Assembly (NCBI GenBank): GCA_934292725.1
Contig: CAKQXY010000002.1
Coordinates: forward strand, 101,867-165,866
Direction: 5' to 3'
DNA from: an uncultured Lachnospiraceae bacterium
GTDB taxonomy: Bacteria; Bacillota; Clostridia; Lachnospirales; Lachnospiraceae
Length of the DNA stretch: 64,000 nucleotides
Numbering within the stretch: the first letter of the stretch is position 1; each line of letters opens with the position of its first letter. Made by a program: the position numbers and the translations under genes. Below the pieces are notes generated by a model that worked only from the letters and a program-made list of their open reading frames with translations, did not search any database and was not told where the DNA came from. Of this stretch, positions 23,201 to 31,527 are shown piece after piece.

Positions 23201-23504
23201 AAACTGCTGCAATCTCATGACGGCAAAGTTTTCCCGGTGTATGATACTCGCCGCAGGAACATGAAGACTCCTCTATATCAAAGTCTCCCCAATTTCCATC
23301 AGCTGCAAGACCTGTTGATTGTATTGTCATCTCTACATCATAGCGTCTGCTTAAATCTCTAACCGTTGCCTGTATCTGTGTTCTTCCATGTGCCTCCTCA
23401 GCGCTTGACAAAGCTGCCTGTCCGCGCTGATGAAGGGCACGTCCTTTCTGATATTCCAAAGAGTTTACCGCATACTGCTGCAGCATTTCGTAGGTTTTCT
23501 CCAT
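20235..23504 (-). CDS. SWIM zinc finger and SNF2-type helicase (1089 aa)
   Basis: Residues of about 80-105 hold a SWIM zinc finger (CSCGEYHTPGKLCRHEIA). After a roughly 500-residue variable region come the SNF2 motor motifs: DDMGLGKTLQT (Walker A), ILDEAQYIKN (DEAQ box), ALTGTPIENS, and in the second half LKAGGTGLNLTAAD and DRAHRIGQ. Such proteins are double-stranded DNA translocases that remodel protein-DNA complexes; the bacterial role is poorly defined. The ATG at 23504 is chosen since GGGGAGAAGT precedes it. Confidence 0.9.
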   Translation of the reverse strand: MEKTYEMLQQYAVNSLEYQKGRALHQRGQAALSSAEEAHGRTQIQATVRDLSRRYDVEMTIQSTGLAADGNWGDFDIEESSCSCGEYHTPGKLCRHEIAAVLQYFCEGELVSSVHTSAACISMIQAYEKRYTLQYQKSNISDVKVVPKFVTEGKKIGLEFFAGTRHLYPIRDLTAFKQSYQKGEDISFGKQLSYPNCEYSYDSDSAALIQVICLQIDSYLNHWSQQEKYTFDRKISNVELEEGFADLYMKAFCGRELELIEDGKSRMVHVVKENPQVKLILEKKGKDGARLWLPDKWKLAEGNRHIYLFGEDTVYICDEYYSRALRIFYKNLLQVAYPGSGYMDINNGDFPSFIHYVLPEIQENINLECRDLSLEEFVPPMLQVKFTINLWDILELKMEARYGKRIVHIGEKSDTNLVRDVEKEQALKDLLESYLPSMEKDEENGQEDCERYIIENGDDIGRFLEFCLPQLYSFGSVVLEDGLADLHFDEAPQIKAGMRFMDHFLELGFESDGLSEKQLKDVLRAYHEKQHYHRLEDGRILKLSDEFADKLAEFEDVMDIDAREAVDRPVSLPGYRFLFADEMLASMQGIDYQPGKEIRDMAERMKRTELEMYPVPEAIGATLREYQVYGYRWLKMLQDYHFNGILADDMGLGKTLQTITLLVSDQGKGSSIIVCPASLIYNWQHELELFAPSLRIQVVAGNAKERKELIEQYTSYDVLITSYDLLRRDLEIYEGCKFFYQILDEAQYIKNHMTMNAKAVKQLNAAYRLALTGTPIENSLSELWSIFDYLMPGYLYSYTRFRKQFEMPIMKNEDAAARNRLRKMTAPFLLRRSKSQVLSDLPEKDEKTIYSGMEEEQRKLYLAAHKQLVDQLQGIDSAYYEKNKIFILSQLTKLRQICCHPALCYDDYQGSSAKLEACMELVQRAVKGKHKVLLFSQFTSMLDLIRERLAEQNTKYYCLTGNTDKQERQRLVDEFQNDDTPVFLISLKAGGTGLNLTAADIVIHYDPWWNVAAQNQATDRAHRIGQKNTVTVYRLIAKDSLEEGIIKLQESKKALSDDILSMDFGAIASMSKDELLALLSAGEVANQAK

Positions 23505-23551
23505 ACTTCTCCCCATATATATATCAAATCAATATTAAAATCTTTTTATAA

Positions 23552-23745
23552 AACAGTTCACGCATATGTTACCCGCAAGGTTATCGAACGGCACCTCGAC
23601 GAAGCTTTGTCGGCGCCCCTTGTTCCCGCGGCGCCTTCTACGTTATTTCACCGAAAGTTTATTGCGTAAGCCCGCTCCCACACGGGAATCGCCTCGTAAA
23701 GCAATTCGTCTCAGCGCCTATTCAAGTACTTACGCATGAACTGTT
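23552..23745. repeat. MITE-like element between argS and the SNF2 gene
   Basis: 194 bases with imperfect terminal inverted repeats: AACAGTTCACGCATATGT at the left and, read inverted, AACAGTTCATGCGTAAGT at the right (15 of 18). It is more GC-rich than its surroundings and has internal palindromes but no gene. It ends four bases from the argS stop. Confidence 0.6.
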
Positions 23746-23748
23746 GCA

Positions 23749-25500
23749 TCACATCTTCTCTGGCGCTGCAAATCCTAACAGATCAATACAGGTCTCCAGA
23801 ATGTCCTTACAATAAGAAATCAGGGCGATGTATCCATTTCTCTTCTCCTGATCTTCTTCTGCCAAAATCTTGGTCTCATGATAAAAACGATTAAAATCAT
23901 TTGCTAAATCATAGATATATGCGCACAGCTTATGTGGTGCATACTCAGCACTTGCCTGTGCAAATACATCTGAAAATCTTGTCATATCAAGCATAAGTGC
24001 CTTCTGTGCGGCACCATCCGGCACAGTGATTGCAGTTGGAATCTCCTGACCAAACTTCTTTAAGATAGATTTGATTCTTACGATAGTATACAGAATGTAC
24101 GGACCTGTATTTCCCTCGAAAGAAGTGAAACGATCTACATCAAAGACATAATCCTTTGATGCCTGGTTAGACAAATCACCATACTTAATTGCAGAAAGAC
24201 CAATGATCTTTGCATTCTCGCGTGCTGTCTCTTCATCCTCATCGCGGCTTGCCATGATCTTATCATAAACTGCATCGTTAATATCACGAATCAGGTGCTC
24301 AAGACGCATAACACCGCCCTGTCTTGTCTTAAACGGCTTTCCGTCCTTTCCGTTCATAGTTCCAAAGCCCAAAAACTGAAGCTTTGTATCTTCTGGAACA
24401 AGCTCTGCCAGTCTGGATACGCGGAATACCTGTGTAAAATGCATCTCCTGACGCTTATCAACAACATAAATAATGCGGTTTGGCTTAAACAGCTTTTCTC
24501 TTTCTACAATGGTAGCAAGATCTGTTGTCTGGTAAAGACTTGCACCATCTGATTTTAAGATGATACACGGCGGAACTTCCTTTGTATCCTCCGGCTTTGC
24601 AACGTCAACAACTAGTGCACCATTTGAAATATATGCCAGTCCCTTATCCTTTAACATCTGAACCATGTCCGGAATATACGGCTGTGCATCACTCTCTTTC
24701 TTCCACAGATCAAAGTGAACGTCCAGCTTACTGTAGTTCTTCTGAAGATCTTCGATGGAAACCTTCAAAATGTGATTCCAAATCGCAGTGTAGCCGCGAT
24801 CCTTATTCTGAAGCATAACAGTTGCATCATGTGCACGCTTTGCAAACTCCTCATCTACCTTTGCCTTACCGCTTGCGCACGGATAGATTTCCTCTAACTC
24901 AGAGATTGTAAATGGCGCTTCCTCAGGATATTCACCAGTATATTCAGGATCAAAATAAACAAGCTCTGGCTTTCTCTCCTTTAATTCAGTAATGATCAGA
25001 CCCATCTGAAGGCCCCAGTCACCCAGATGCGCATCACCAATAACCTCATTTCCTGCATAACGAAGGATTCTCTTTACGCTCTCTCCAATAATTGCAGAAC
25101 GCAGATGACCAACATGAAGCGGCTTTGCTACATTTGGTCCGCCGTAGTCAATTACAATCTTTTCTGGTGCAGACAGCTCAATTCCGTGCTTCTTGCTTGT
25201 CTTCATCTGATTAACATAGGATGCCAGGTATTCATTGTCAAGATTAAAATTCAAAAATCCTGGCTTTACAGATGCCACATCCTTTACTACCTTTGAAGAC
25301 TGCAGCTTCTCTGCCACCTCATCTGCAATCATAAAAGGAGCTTTGTGATATTTCTTTGCACCAGCCATAGCGCCATTACACTGATATTCACACAGATCCG
25401 GACGATTAGATACGGTAACGCGTCCGAGCTCACGCTCATAACCGCAAGCCTCAAATGCATCTCCAATCTCTCTGGAAATAATACTCAGTAACTTTTCCAT
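23749..25500 (-). CDS. argS: Arginyl-tRNA synthetase
   Basis: 583 residues, normal for class I ArgRS. It shows the N-terminal Add-1 domain, the HIGH-type motif as VAKPLHVGHLRSAIIGES, the KMSKS-equivalent GKPFKTRQGGVMRL, and the C-terminal anticodon-binding helices (RFYHETKIL). It charges tRNA-Arg. It is preceded by the pnp terminator, so it probably has its own promoter. The downstream 250-base gap is filled by a MITE-like element. Confidence 0.97.
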   Translation of the reverse strand: MEKLLSIISREIGDAFEACGYERELGRVTVSNRPDLCEYQCNGAMAGAKKYHKAPFMIADEVAEKLQSSKVVKDVASVKPGFLNFNLDNEYLASYVNQMKTSKKHGIELSAPEKIVIDYGGPNVAKPLHVGHLRSAIIGESVKRILRYAGNEVIGDAHLGDWGLQMGLIITELKERKPELVYFDPEYTGEYPEEAPFTISELEEIYPCASGKAKVDEEFAKRAHDATVMLQNKDRGYTAIWNHILKVSIEDLQKNYSKLDVHFDLWKKESDAQPYIPDMVQMLKDKGLAYISNGALVVDVAKPEDTKEVPPCIILKSDGASLYQTTDLATIVEREKLFKPNRIIYVVDKRQEMHFTQVFRVSRLAELVPEDTKLQFLGFGTMNGKDGKPFKTRQGGVMRLEHLIRDINDAVYDKIMASRDEDEETARENAKIIGLSAIKYGDLSNQASKDYVFDVDRFTSFEGNTGPYILYTIVRIKSILKKFGQEIPTAITVPDGAAQKALMLDMTRFSDVFAQASAEYAPHKLCAYIYDLANDFNRFYHETKILAEEDQEKRNGYIALISYCKDILETCIDLLGFAAPEKM

Positions 25501-25545
25501 ATAAAAACCATACCTTTCTCAAATTGTTTGTAATATCAAAAGTGG

Positions 25546-25580
25546 AAAAAGATGCTGCCGAAATTCAACAACATCTTTTT
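25546..25580 (-). terminator. pnp terminator
   Basis: On the minus strand AAAAAGATG and CATCTTTTT pair across a 17-base centre and end in a T-run, directly after the pnp stop. Confidence 0.75.
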
Positions 25581-25589
25581 CTTAAAATT

Positions 25590-27677
25590 TTATTTTACGT
25601 CCTTCATGCTGAAGCTGAATCTGCCCATCTTATCCTTACCAAGACATACAACCTTTACAACCTGTCCTAAGGAAAGAACATCCTCAACCTTCTCTACACG
25701 CTTATCAGACATCTTGGAAATATGAACCATACCCTCTTTGCCTGGTGCGAACTCAAGGAATGCGCCGAAGTCCTTGATACTGATAACAGTACCCTCAAGA
25801 ACCTGTCCCTCTTCGAAATCGCTAGTGATGATCTCGATGGTCTTCATTGCCTTTGCAATCATATCGGCATCTGTACCACAGATTGAAACATTTCCATCAT
25901 CTGTGATATCGATCTTTACGCCAGTTTCAGCGATGATACGATTGATTACCTTACCCTGCTTTCCAACAACATCACCGATTGTAGCCGGATCAATAGTCAT
26001 CATCTCGATCTTCGGTGCATACTTTCCAACTGTCTGTCTCGGCTCTGCGATTGCCTTGGACATAACCTCATCCATGATGTAGAATCTTGCTTCTCTTGTT
26101 CTTGCAATTGCCTCCTCAATGATGGCTCTTGTCAGACCATGAATCTTGATATCCATCTGGATTGCAGTGATACCCTTGTGAGTACCTGCTACCTTAAAGT
26201 CCATATCGCCAAAGAAGTCCTCAAGACCCTGAATATCAGTCAGAACAATGTAATCGTCATCAGTGTCGCCAGTAACAAGACCACAGGAAATACCTGCAAC
26301 CATAGCCTTAAGCGGAACACCTGCTGCCATAAGTGCCATACAGGATGCACAAATGGAGGCCTGAGATGTAGAACCATTAGACTCGAATGTCTCAGATACG
26401 GCACGAATTGCATATGGGAATTCTTCTGGTGATGGAAGAACTGGAACAAGTGCTCTCTCAGCCAGTGCACCATGACCGATCTCACGTCTTCCCGGACCTC
26501 TTGAAACCTTTGTCTCTCCTACGGAATAAGCCGGGAAATTATACTGATGCATGTAGCGCTTGCTTGTCTCGTTCTCATCAAGACCATCAATCTTTTGTGC
26601 CTCTGAAAGCGGTGCCAGTGTAACAACATCACAGATCTGAGTCTGTCCTCTGGTGAACATAGCAGAACCATGTGCTCTCGGGATCATGTCAATCTCTGCT
26701 GCAAGCGGACGAATCTGAGTGATTGCTCTGCCGTCTGGTCTCTTGTGATCCTTTAAGATCATCTTGCGGACAGTCTTTTTCTGATACTTATAGAGAGCCT
26801 CACCGAGCATTGGAATCCACTCTGGATGTGTCTCCTCATAACGCTCCTTTAATCTCTCCTTTAATACACGGATATTCTCCTCACGAACCTGCTTCTCATC
26901 TGTGAATACAGCCTCTTCCATCTCTGGTCCAGGAATAAAGGAAGTCATATCCTCCCAAAGCTCTGCATCTACATCATATGACTGATAAGAATGCTTCGGC
27001 TTTCCACAATCTGCAACGATTGTATCGATGAAAGCAATAATCTTCTGATTGATTTCATGTGCAGCAAAAATAGCTTCGATCATCTTTGCTTCCGGAATCT
27101 CATTTGCGCCAGCCTCGATCATGATAACCTTATCTCTTGTAGATGCAACAGTAAGCTCAAGATCAGATACTGCTCTCTGTGCGCTGGTTGGGTTAAATAC
27201 AAGCTCTCCGTCAACCATACCAACTCTTGTACTTGCAGTCGGGCCATCAAATGGAATGTCAGAAATACATGTTGCAATAGCAGAACCAAGCATTGCCGTG
27301 ATCTCTGGGCTGCAGTCTGGATCAACACTCATAACCATGTTGTTTAATGTTACATCATTACGATAATCCTTCGGGAACAGCGGACGCATAGGACGGTCAA
27401 TAACACGGGAGGTTAAAATTGCATGCTCGCTTGCCTTTCCCTCTCTTTTATTGAAGCCGCCTGGAATCTTTCCAACTGCGTACATCTTCTCCTCATACTC
27501 TACGCTAAGCGGGAAGAAATCAATCCCGTCTCTTGGCTCTTCTGATGCTGTTGCAGTAGATAATACAACTGTATCGCCATAATGCATAAATGCAGCGCCA
27601 TTCGCCTGAGCTGCTACTCTGCCTACATCTACCGTAAGGGTACGGCCGCAGAGTTCCATAGAATAACTCTTATACAT
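25590..27677 (-). CDS. pnp: Polyribonucleotide nucleotidyltransferase (PNPase)
   Basis: 695 residues. Two RNase PH domains flank a helical domain (DRPMRPLFPKDYRNDV in the first; VSRGPGRREIGHGALAERAL in the second), followed by a KH domain (GDVVGKQGKVINRIIAETG) and an S1 domain (VISIKDFGAFLEFAPGKEG). It degrades RNA 3' to 5' with phosphate. The start at 27677 gives MYKSYSMELCGRTL with GGAATGAGGACAAT upstream. It follows rpsO, the usual pairing, with a structured intergenic region that may mediate autoregulation. Confidence 0.97.
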   Translation of the reverse strand: MYKSYSMELCGRTLTVDVGRVAAQANGAAFMHYGDTVVLSTATASEEPRDGIDFFPLSVEYEEKMYAVGKIPGGFNKREGKASEHAILTSRVIDRPMRPLFPKDYRNDVTLNNMVMSVDPDCSPEITAMLGSAIATCISDIPFDGPTASTRVGMVDGELVFNPTSAQRAVSDLELTVASTRDKVIMIEAGANEIPEAKMIEAIFAAHEINQKIIAFIDTIVADCGKPKHSYQSYDVDAELWEDMTSFIPGPEMEEAVFTDEKQVREENIRVLKERLKERYEETHPEWIPMLGEALYKYQKKTVRKMILKDHKRPDGRAITQIRPLAAEIDMIPRAHGSAMFTRGQTQICDVVTLAPLSEAQKIDGLDENETSKRYMHQYNFPAYSVGETKVSRGPGRREIGHGALAERALVPVLPSPEEFPYAIRAVSETFESNGSTSQASICASCMALMAAGVPLKAMVAGISCGLVTGDTDDDYIVLTDIQGLEDFFGDMDFKVAGTHKGITAIQMDIKIHGLTRAIIEEAIARTREARFYIMDEVMSKAIAEPRQTVGKYAPKIEMMTIDPATIGDVVGKQGKVINRIIAETGVKIDITDDGNVSICGTDADMIAKAMKTIEIITSDFEEGQVLEGTVISIKDFGAFLEFAPGKEGMVHISKMSDKRVEKVEDVLSLGQVVKVVCLGKDKMGRFSFSMKDVK

Positions 27678-27752
27678 ATTGTCCTCATTCCTGTGCATCT
27701 TTTTTGCACAACGTTTATCTTTTTTGCAGAAGGTGCCGAAACTACTAAACAG

Positions 27753-27887
27753 CAGATAAACAGCGCTTATCTGTTCTTGAGCGGTCTCGGAGTACTTCTG
27801 CCTTCAAATACGACCATGACAGCGTCACTTTTTGTCATTCTTTCCACCGCTGTCTTGATACAAATATAGGGTGGATTTCTCCACCCT
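27753..27887 (-). promoter_or_regulatory. Structured rpsO-pnp intergenic RNA
   Basis: Within the roughly 280-base gap are two stems: CAGATAA/TTATCTG (27753-27773, loop of 7) and AGGGTGGA/TCCACCCT (27868-27887), which on the transcribed strand has a GAAA tetraloop and a weak T-run. They fit attenuation after rpsO and RNase-mediated pnp autocontrol as known in other bacteria (inference). Confidence 0.45.
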
Positions 27888-27954
27888 AATCGCTAAACTA
27901 TCCAGAGCCACCTCGATTTTTCTTTGAATCTACATGGCTCTTAATAGTTACAAA

Positions 27955-28221
27955 TTACTTTCTAATACCTAACTTCTCGATTAAGGTACGGTAAGCCTCG
28001 ATATCCTTGCTCTTTAAGTAGTCCAGCATACCTCTTCTCTGTCCTACCATCATCAGCAGACCTCTTCTGGAATGATGATCCTTCGGGTTCTCCTGAAGAT
28101 GAGCGGTAAGCTCAGCGATACGTGCTGTTAAGATAGCGATCTGAACCTCCGGTGATCCAGTATCCTCTGGTGTTCTGCCGTAAGCAGCGATAATTTCAGC
28201 TTTCTTTTCCTTGGAAATCAT
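27955..28221 (-). CDS. rpsO: Ribosomal protein S15
   Basis: 88 residues with the family hallmarks PEDTGSPEVQIAILTARI, HLQENPKDHHSRRGLLMMVG and RRGMLDYLKSKDIEAYRTLI. It binds 16S rRNA in the platform of the 30S subunit. It has its own promoter at 28311-28339 and an AGGAGGAATTAAC ribosome site, and is followed by pnp. Confidence 0.98.
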   Translation of the reverse strand: MISKEKKAEIIAAYGRTPEDTGSPEVQIAILTARIAELTAHLQENPKDHHSRRGLLMMVGQRRGMLDYLKSKDIEAYRTLIEKLGIRK

Positions 28222-28310
28222 TGTTAATTCCTCCTAATATTTTTATTCTGACCTTTGCCCAGGCAATGGTTGGAGTATCCTGTTGCTGGGGCATGGCGCA
28301 CACATGTGAT

Positions 28311-28339
28311 ATACTATCACAGAAATTGCTCTTTGTCAA
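28311..28339 (-). promoter_or_regulatory. rpsO promoter
   Basis: Read leftward: TTGACA (28334-28339), 17-base spacer, TAGTAT (28311-28316), about 85 bases before the rpsO start, which leaves room for an S15-binding leader. Confidence 0.75.
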
Positions 28340-28349
28340 AGGTTTTTTC

Positions 28350-29621
28350 TTAATCTCCCATCACATTTTTCATGATGACAGGCGGACCATATTTCCAGCT
28401 GCTGACACAGATACCCTTTGACTCAGATGCCGCATGAATGATCTTGCCATTTCCAATATAAATTGCGACATGACCAATCACACCAGGGTAGCGGCCGACA
28501 TAGAATATCAAATCGCCAGGGCGAATCGTATCCTCATCAACAGTCACACCTACCTCTGCCTGCGCACCAGAAAACTCCGGAAGCAGCACGCCAAAGAGTT
28601 TATACAAACACATTGTGTAACCTGAGCAGTCCACACCGCCCTCTGCCGTCAACTGTTTGCCGCCCCAGACATATGTGCCTCCATAATATTCAAATGCCTT
28701 TCGAATAAGATCCTGGCGCGTTTCCGATACACCGTCAAGTGAGAAGTAAATTGCTTCATCAAGGAAATATCCTGTGTAAACTGTTTCTCTTTTGACATAT
28801 CCAGACAGCTCCGTAACAGCCTCGATCTCAACCCAGTCCTTTGTCTCTCCATTTATATCATAGCGCTCACCCTTTAAGAAGGTCGTAATAACGTCTGCAC
28901 CTTCTTTTGGCTCATATAATGCATCAACAGAATCTGTCAGGATCTCTGCCATATATTTCATACTTGAAAGAGCAAGCTTTTTTGCCTTCTCCCCTGTCGT
29001 AACATACTCAGCAGAAACATAACCTGTCGCACCGCCAGACTCAATCTTCATCCAGCCGTCCTTTTCCTCAAGGATTTCTACGGCACAATTTTTGAAAATT
29101 ACACCACAGATCTCATAATCAGTTGACGGTCCTTTTCTCATATTCAAATAATTGCGCACACCAGTTATCATACCGAGATTTTTATACTTTTCAAGAACGG
29201 CTTCCTTTGCCTCTCGAACTTCCTCACTCTCAGTTGATTCTTCCTCTGTACTTTCCTCTTCTGACTCAGACTCATCTTCTTTTGTCTGACTTTCTGATTC
29301 AGAAGACATCTCCAGCTCTGACTCACTTTCAGACGTTTCCTCACTTTGTTTTTCCGAAACAGATTCCCCCTGTGAATCTTCTCCTGTATTTTTGTGATCG
29401 GACTCCTCTGTCTGTTCTTCTGTCTGTGTCACAACAGCAGCGGCCTCTGTTATCTTTGGCGGAATGGTCTGCGGTTTTTCTTTGTTTTTCTCAAGATAAT
29501 ACAAAGCTCCAAGGCTCATTACGCCTGCCAGAAATAATATTGTCAGCAGCACAGCTGCAATCAGAAGTCCATTGCCTGAGCCTTTACGCCTTTTCTTCGA
29601 TGAATCCTTCCTTTTTGCCAT
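28350..29621 (-). CDS. NlpC/P60 cell-wall hydrolase with SH3 domains (423 aa)
   Basis: A single membrane helix (GLLIAAVLLTILFLAGVMSL) follows a basic N-terminus. Next come a Ser/Glu-rich linker (residues 70-150), two bacterial SH3 repeats (one with YLNMRKGPSTDYEICG), and a C-terminal NlpC/P60 domain with the catalytic Cys in GGVDCSGYTMCLYK and the His in GHVAIYIGNGKIIHAA. It should cleave peptidoglycan stem peptides outside the membrane. The ATG at 29621 follows AGAGGGGAAACG. It overlaps ribF by 38 bases. Confidence 0.9.
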   Translation of the reverse strand: MAKRKDSSKKRRKGSGNGLLIAAVLLTILFLAGVMSLGALYYLEKNKEKPQTIPPKITEAAAVVTQTEEQTEESDHKNTGEDSQGESVSEKQSEETSESESELEMSSESESQTKEDESESEEESTEEESTESEEVREAKEAVLEKYKNLGMITGVRNYLNMRKGPSTDYEICGVIFKNCAVEILEEKDGWMKIESGGATGYVSAEYVTTGEKAKKLALSSMKYMAEILTDSVDALYEPKEGADVITTFLKGERYDINGETKDWVEIEAVTELSGYVKRETVYTGYFLDEAIYFSLDGVSETRQDLIRKAFEYYGGTYVWGGKQLTAEGGVDCSGYTMCLYKLFGVLLPEFSGAQAEVGVTVDEDTIRPGDLIFYVGRYPGVIGHVAIYIGNGKIIHAASESKGICVSSWKYGPPVIMKNVMGD

Positions 29622-30552
29622 CGTTTCCCCTCTCTTCAAAATAAGTAACGCATGCAAGGGTATCTTTTTTTAACTGATCTTTTAGTGCATCAAGGCCAGA
29701 AAAGCGCACCTCTGGTCTCTCATAATGGAAGAGACTGACCTCAATTTCCTCACCATACGCCATTTGGCTATATTGTAGCAGATGTGCTTCTAAAAGTAAA
29801 TCAGATTTTGCGGCATCTTTTTCAACTGTTGGGCGATGACCAACATTTGTAATTGCCTGATATGTGTTTCCCCCAATCTTTACCTTTGAAAGATATACGC
29901 CTATTGGAACAAGCAGCTTATCTTCCGGCCAGACAAGATTCATTGTTGCAAAGCCTATAGTATGACCTATTGCTTTTCCGTGAATAACTGTACCGGTAAG
30001 TGAAAATGGACGACCAAGCATTTCGCATGCCTCCTCCATCTGTCCCTCACCGATGCATTCACGAATCCTGCTGCTGCTGATTGGTTCTTCTTTATAAGAA
30101 ACTTTATCAAACACTTCAAATTCATAACCGCATAAGGATGACATTTTTTCTAAAAGTGCTACATTTCCTTTTCGCTCATAGCCAAAACAAAAATCTGGTC
30201 CTGCTGCGACAAATGCTGCGCAAAGCTTTTTACATAAAATTTCCTGGATAAAATCTTTTGGTGCAGTATGGCGAACCTTTTCGGTAAATGGATATTCAAT
30301 GAGATAATCTATTCCATAAGCTTCTAGAAATTTCTTTTTCTCATCATTTGGTGTCAGCTGACGCACATCCTCACGTCCTGGAATTGGCGGTACAAAAAAT
30401 GTAAACACTACTGTCTTTAGTCCCTGCTTTTTCTTTTCAAGCAGAGCATTTAAAAGAAGCTGATGACCTTTATGGATTCCGTCAAATTTACCAAGCGTGA
30501 CCGCGGTCTTCTCTGTGATCTGAAAATCCTCTGTATTGCAAATTACCTGCAT
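29584..30552 (-). CDS. ribF: Bifunctional riboflavin kinase / FAD synthetase
   Basis: 322 residues. The N-terminal nucleotidyltransferase domain has TLGKFDGIHKGHQLLL and ISSSRIRECIGEGQM. The C-terminal riboflavin kinase domain has GKAIGHTIGFATMNLVWPED and YQAITNVGHRPTV. It makes FMN and FAD from riboflavin. It follows truB by 33 bases, as in many Firmicutes. Confidence 0.96.
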   Translation of the reverse strand: MQVICNTEDFQITEKTAVTLGKFDGIHKGHQLLLNALLEKKKQGLKTVVFTFFVPPIPGREDVRQLTPNDEKKKFLEAYGIDYLIEYPFTEKVRHTAPKDFIQEILCKKLCAAFVAAGPDFCFGYERKGNVALLEKMSSLCGYEFEVFDKVSYKEEPISSSRIRECIGEGQMEEACEMLGRPFSLTGTVIHGKAIGHTIGFATMNLVWPEDKLLVPIGVYLSKVKIGGNTYQAITNVGHRPTVEKDAAKSDLLLEAHLLQYSQMAYGEEIEVSLFHYERPEVRFSGLDALKDQLKKDTLACVTYFEERGNDGKKEGFIEEKA

Positions 30553-30585
30553 CGTTGGTCTCCTTTTCTTTATCGCTGCCTGATA

Positions 30586-31527
30586 TTAATTTCGATAGAA
30601 TATTTTTACAGGCTTCAGTAAATGACTGCTTTTGTCAAGATGATAGACACCTATAAACTCGTCGTCTAATCCATCATTATTTAGATACAGGCGCACGCGC
30701 ATCTCATGACCGCAGACATCCGTAGATATTTCTTCTAACCCCAAAACAGCATCAATACTGATCGCATTTCCATTTTTGAGCTGTTTTTCAAATTCGTTTG
30801 ATGCGATTACTTTTGGAAAATGACCAAGAGCGGTGTCAATGCTGATCAAATGGTTCTCTAATTCATTTTTATCGGTAAGCTCTTTTATTTTTTCGAGTGT
30901 CAATGCCTGTTCTTTTGAAAATCCACCTGCCATAACTCTTGTTAAGCTGCTCATGCAGGCTTCACAGCCAAGCTTTTTTCCGATATCGACACAAAGTGTA
31001 CGGATATATGTTCCGGCGGAGCATGTGACAAGAAAACGTGCCTTGTTGTCTGTTACAGATAAAACCTGAATATCCTTTAACGTTACTGGTACAGCCTTTC
31101 TCTCAACAATTTTTCCCTCTCTTGCAAGCTGGTACAATTTTTTTCCGTCAATTTTCTTTGCTGAATACATGGGCGGTATCTGATCATAAGTTCCCTCAAA
31201 TGAACAAATTGCCTGCGTAATCTCTTCCGGTGTTTTTGAAACATCATGTGTCTTTAAAACGTTTCCCCAGATATCCTCCGTATCTGTTTGAACGCCAAAT
31301 GTTACCTCTGCCTCGTAAGTTTTCCAGTGATCCGGCAATAGATCAAATGTCTTTGTTCCAAGACCTAATCCGACAGCCAGAACACCTTTGGCCTGCGGAT
31401 CAAGTGTACCAGTATGACCAATTTTTTTCTGGTGCAAAATACCTCTAAGCTTTGCCACAACATCGTGTGAGGTATACCCCTGCTCCTTCCAGACTGCAAT
31501 TAGCCCATTATAATGCTCTGCCTGCAT
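30586..31527 (-). CDS. truB: tRNA pseudouridine-55 synthase
   Basis: 313 residues with the TruB core YTSHDVVAKLRGIL, the catalytic Asp in GHTGTLDPQAKGVLAVG, the YEAEVTFGVQTDTED strand and a RTLCVDIGKKLGCEA helix. It modifies U55 in the T-loop of tRNAs. The start overlaps the end of the DHH phosphoesterase gene by 20 bases; AGGAGG is only three bases from the ATG, so an unusual spacing or a slightly different start is possible. Confidence 0.95.
   Translation of the reverse strand: MQAEHYNGLIAVWKEQGYTSHDVVAKLRGILHQKKIGHTGTLDPQAKGVLAVGLGLGTKTFDLLPDHWKTYEAEVTFGVQTDTEDIWGNVLKTHDVSKTPEEITQAICSFEGTYDQIPPMYSAKKIDGKKLYQLAREGKIVERKAVPVTLKDIQVLSVTDNKARFLVTCSAGTYIRTLCVDIGKKLGCEACMSSLTRVMAGGFSKEQALTLEKIKELTDKNELENHLISIDTALGHFPKVIASNEFEKQLKNGNAISIDAVLGLEEISTDVCGHEMRVRLYLNNDGLDDEFIGVYHLDKSSHLLKPVKIFYRN

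Noticed and set aside
23366..23669. Plus-strand frames between argS and the SNF2 gene
   Set aside because: They cross the MITE-like element and the antisense of the SNF2 start, with no coding signals.
27582..27869. Plus-strand frame between pnp and rpsO with a hydrophobic C-terminus
   Set aside because: It starts inside pnp on the other strand, has no ribosome site, and its region is explained by leader hairpins.
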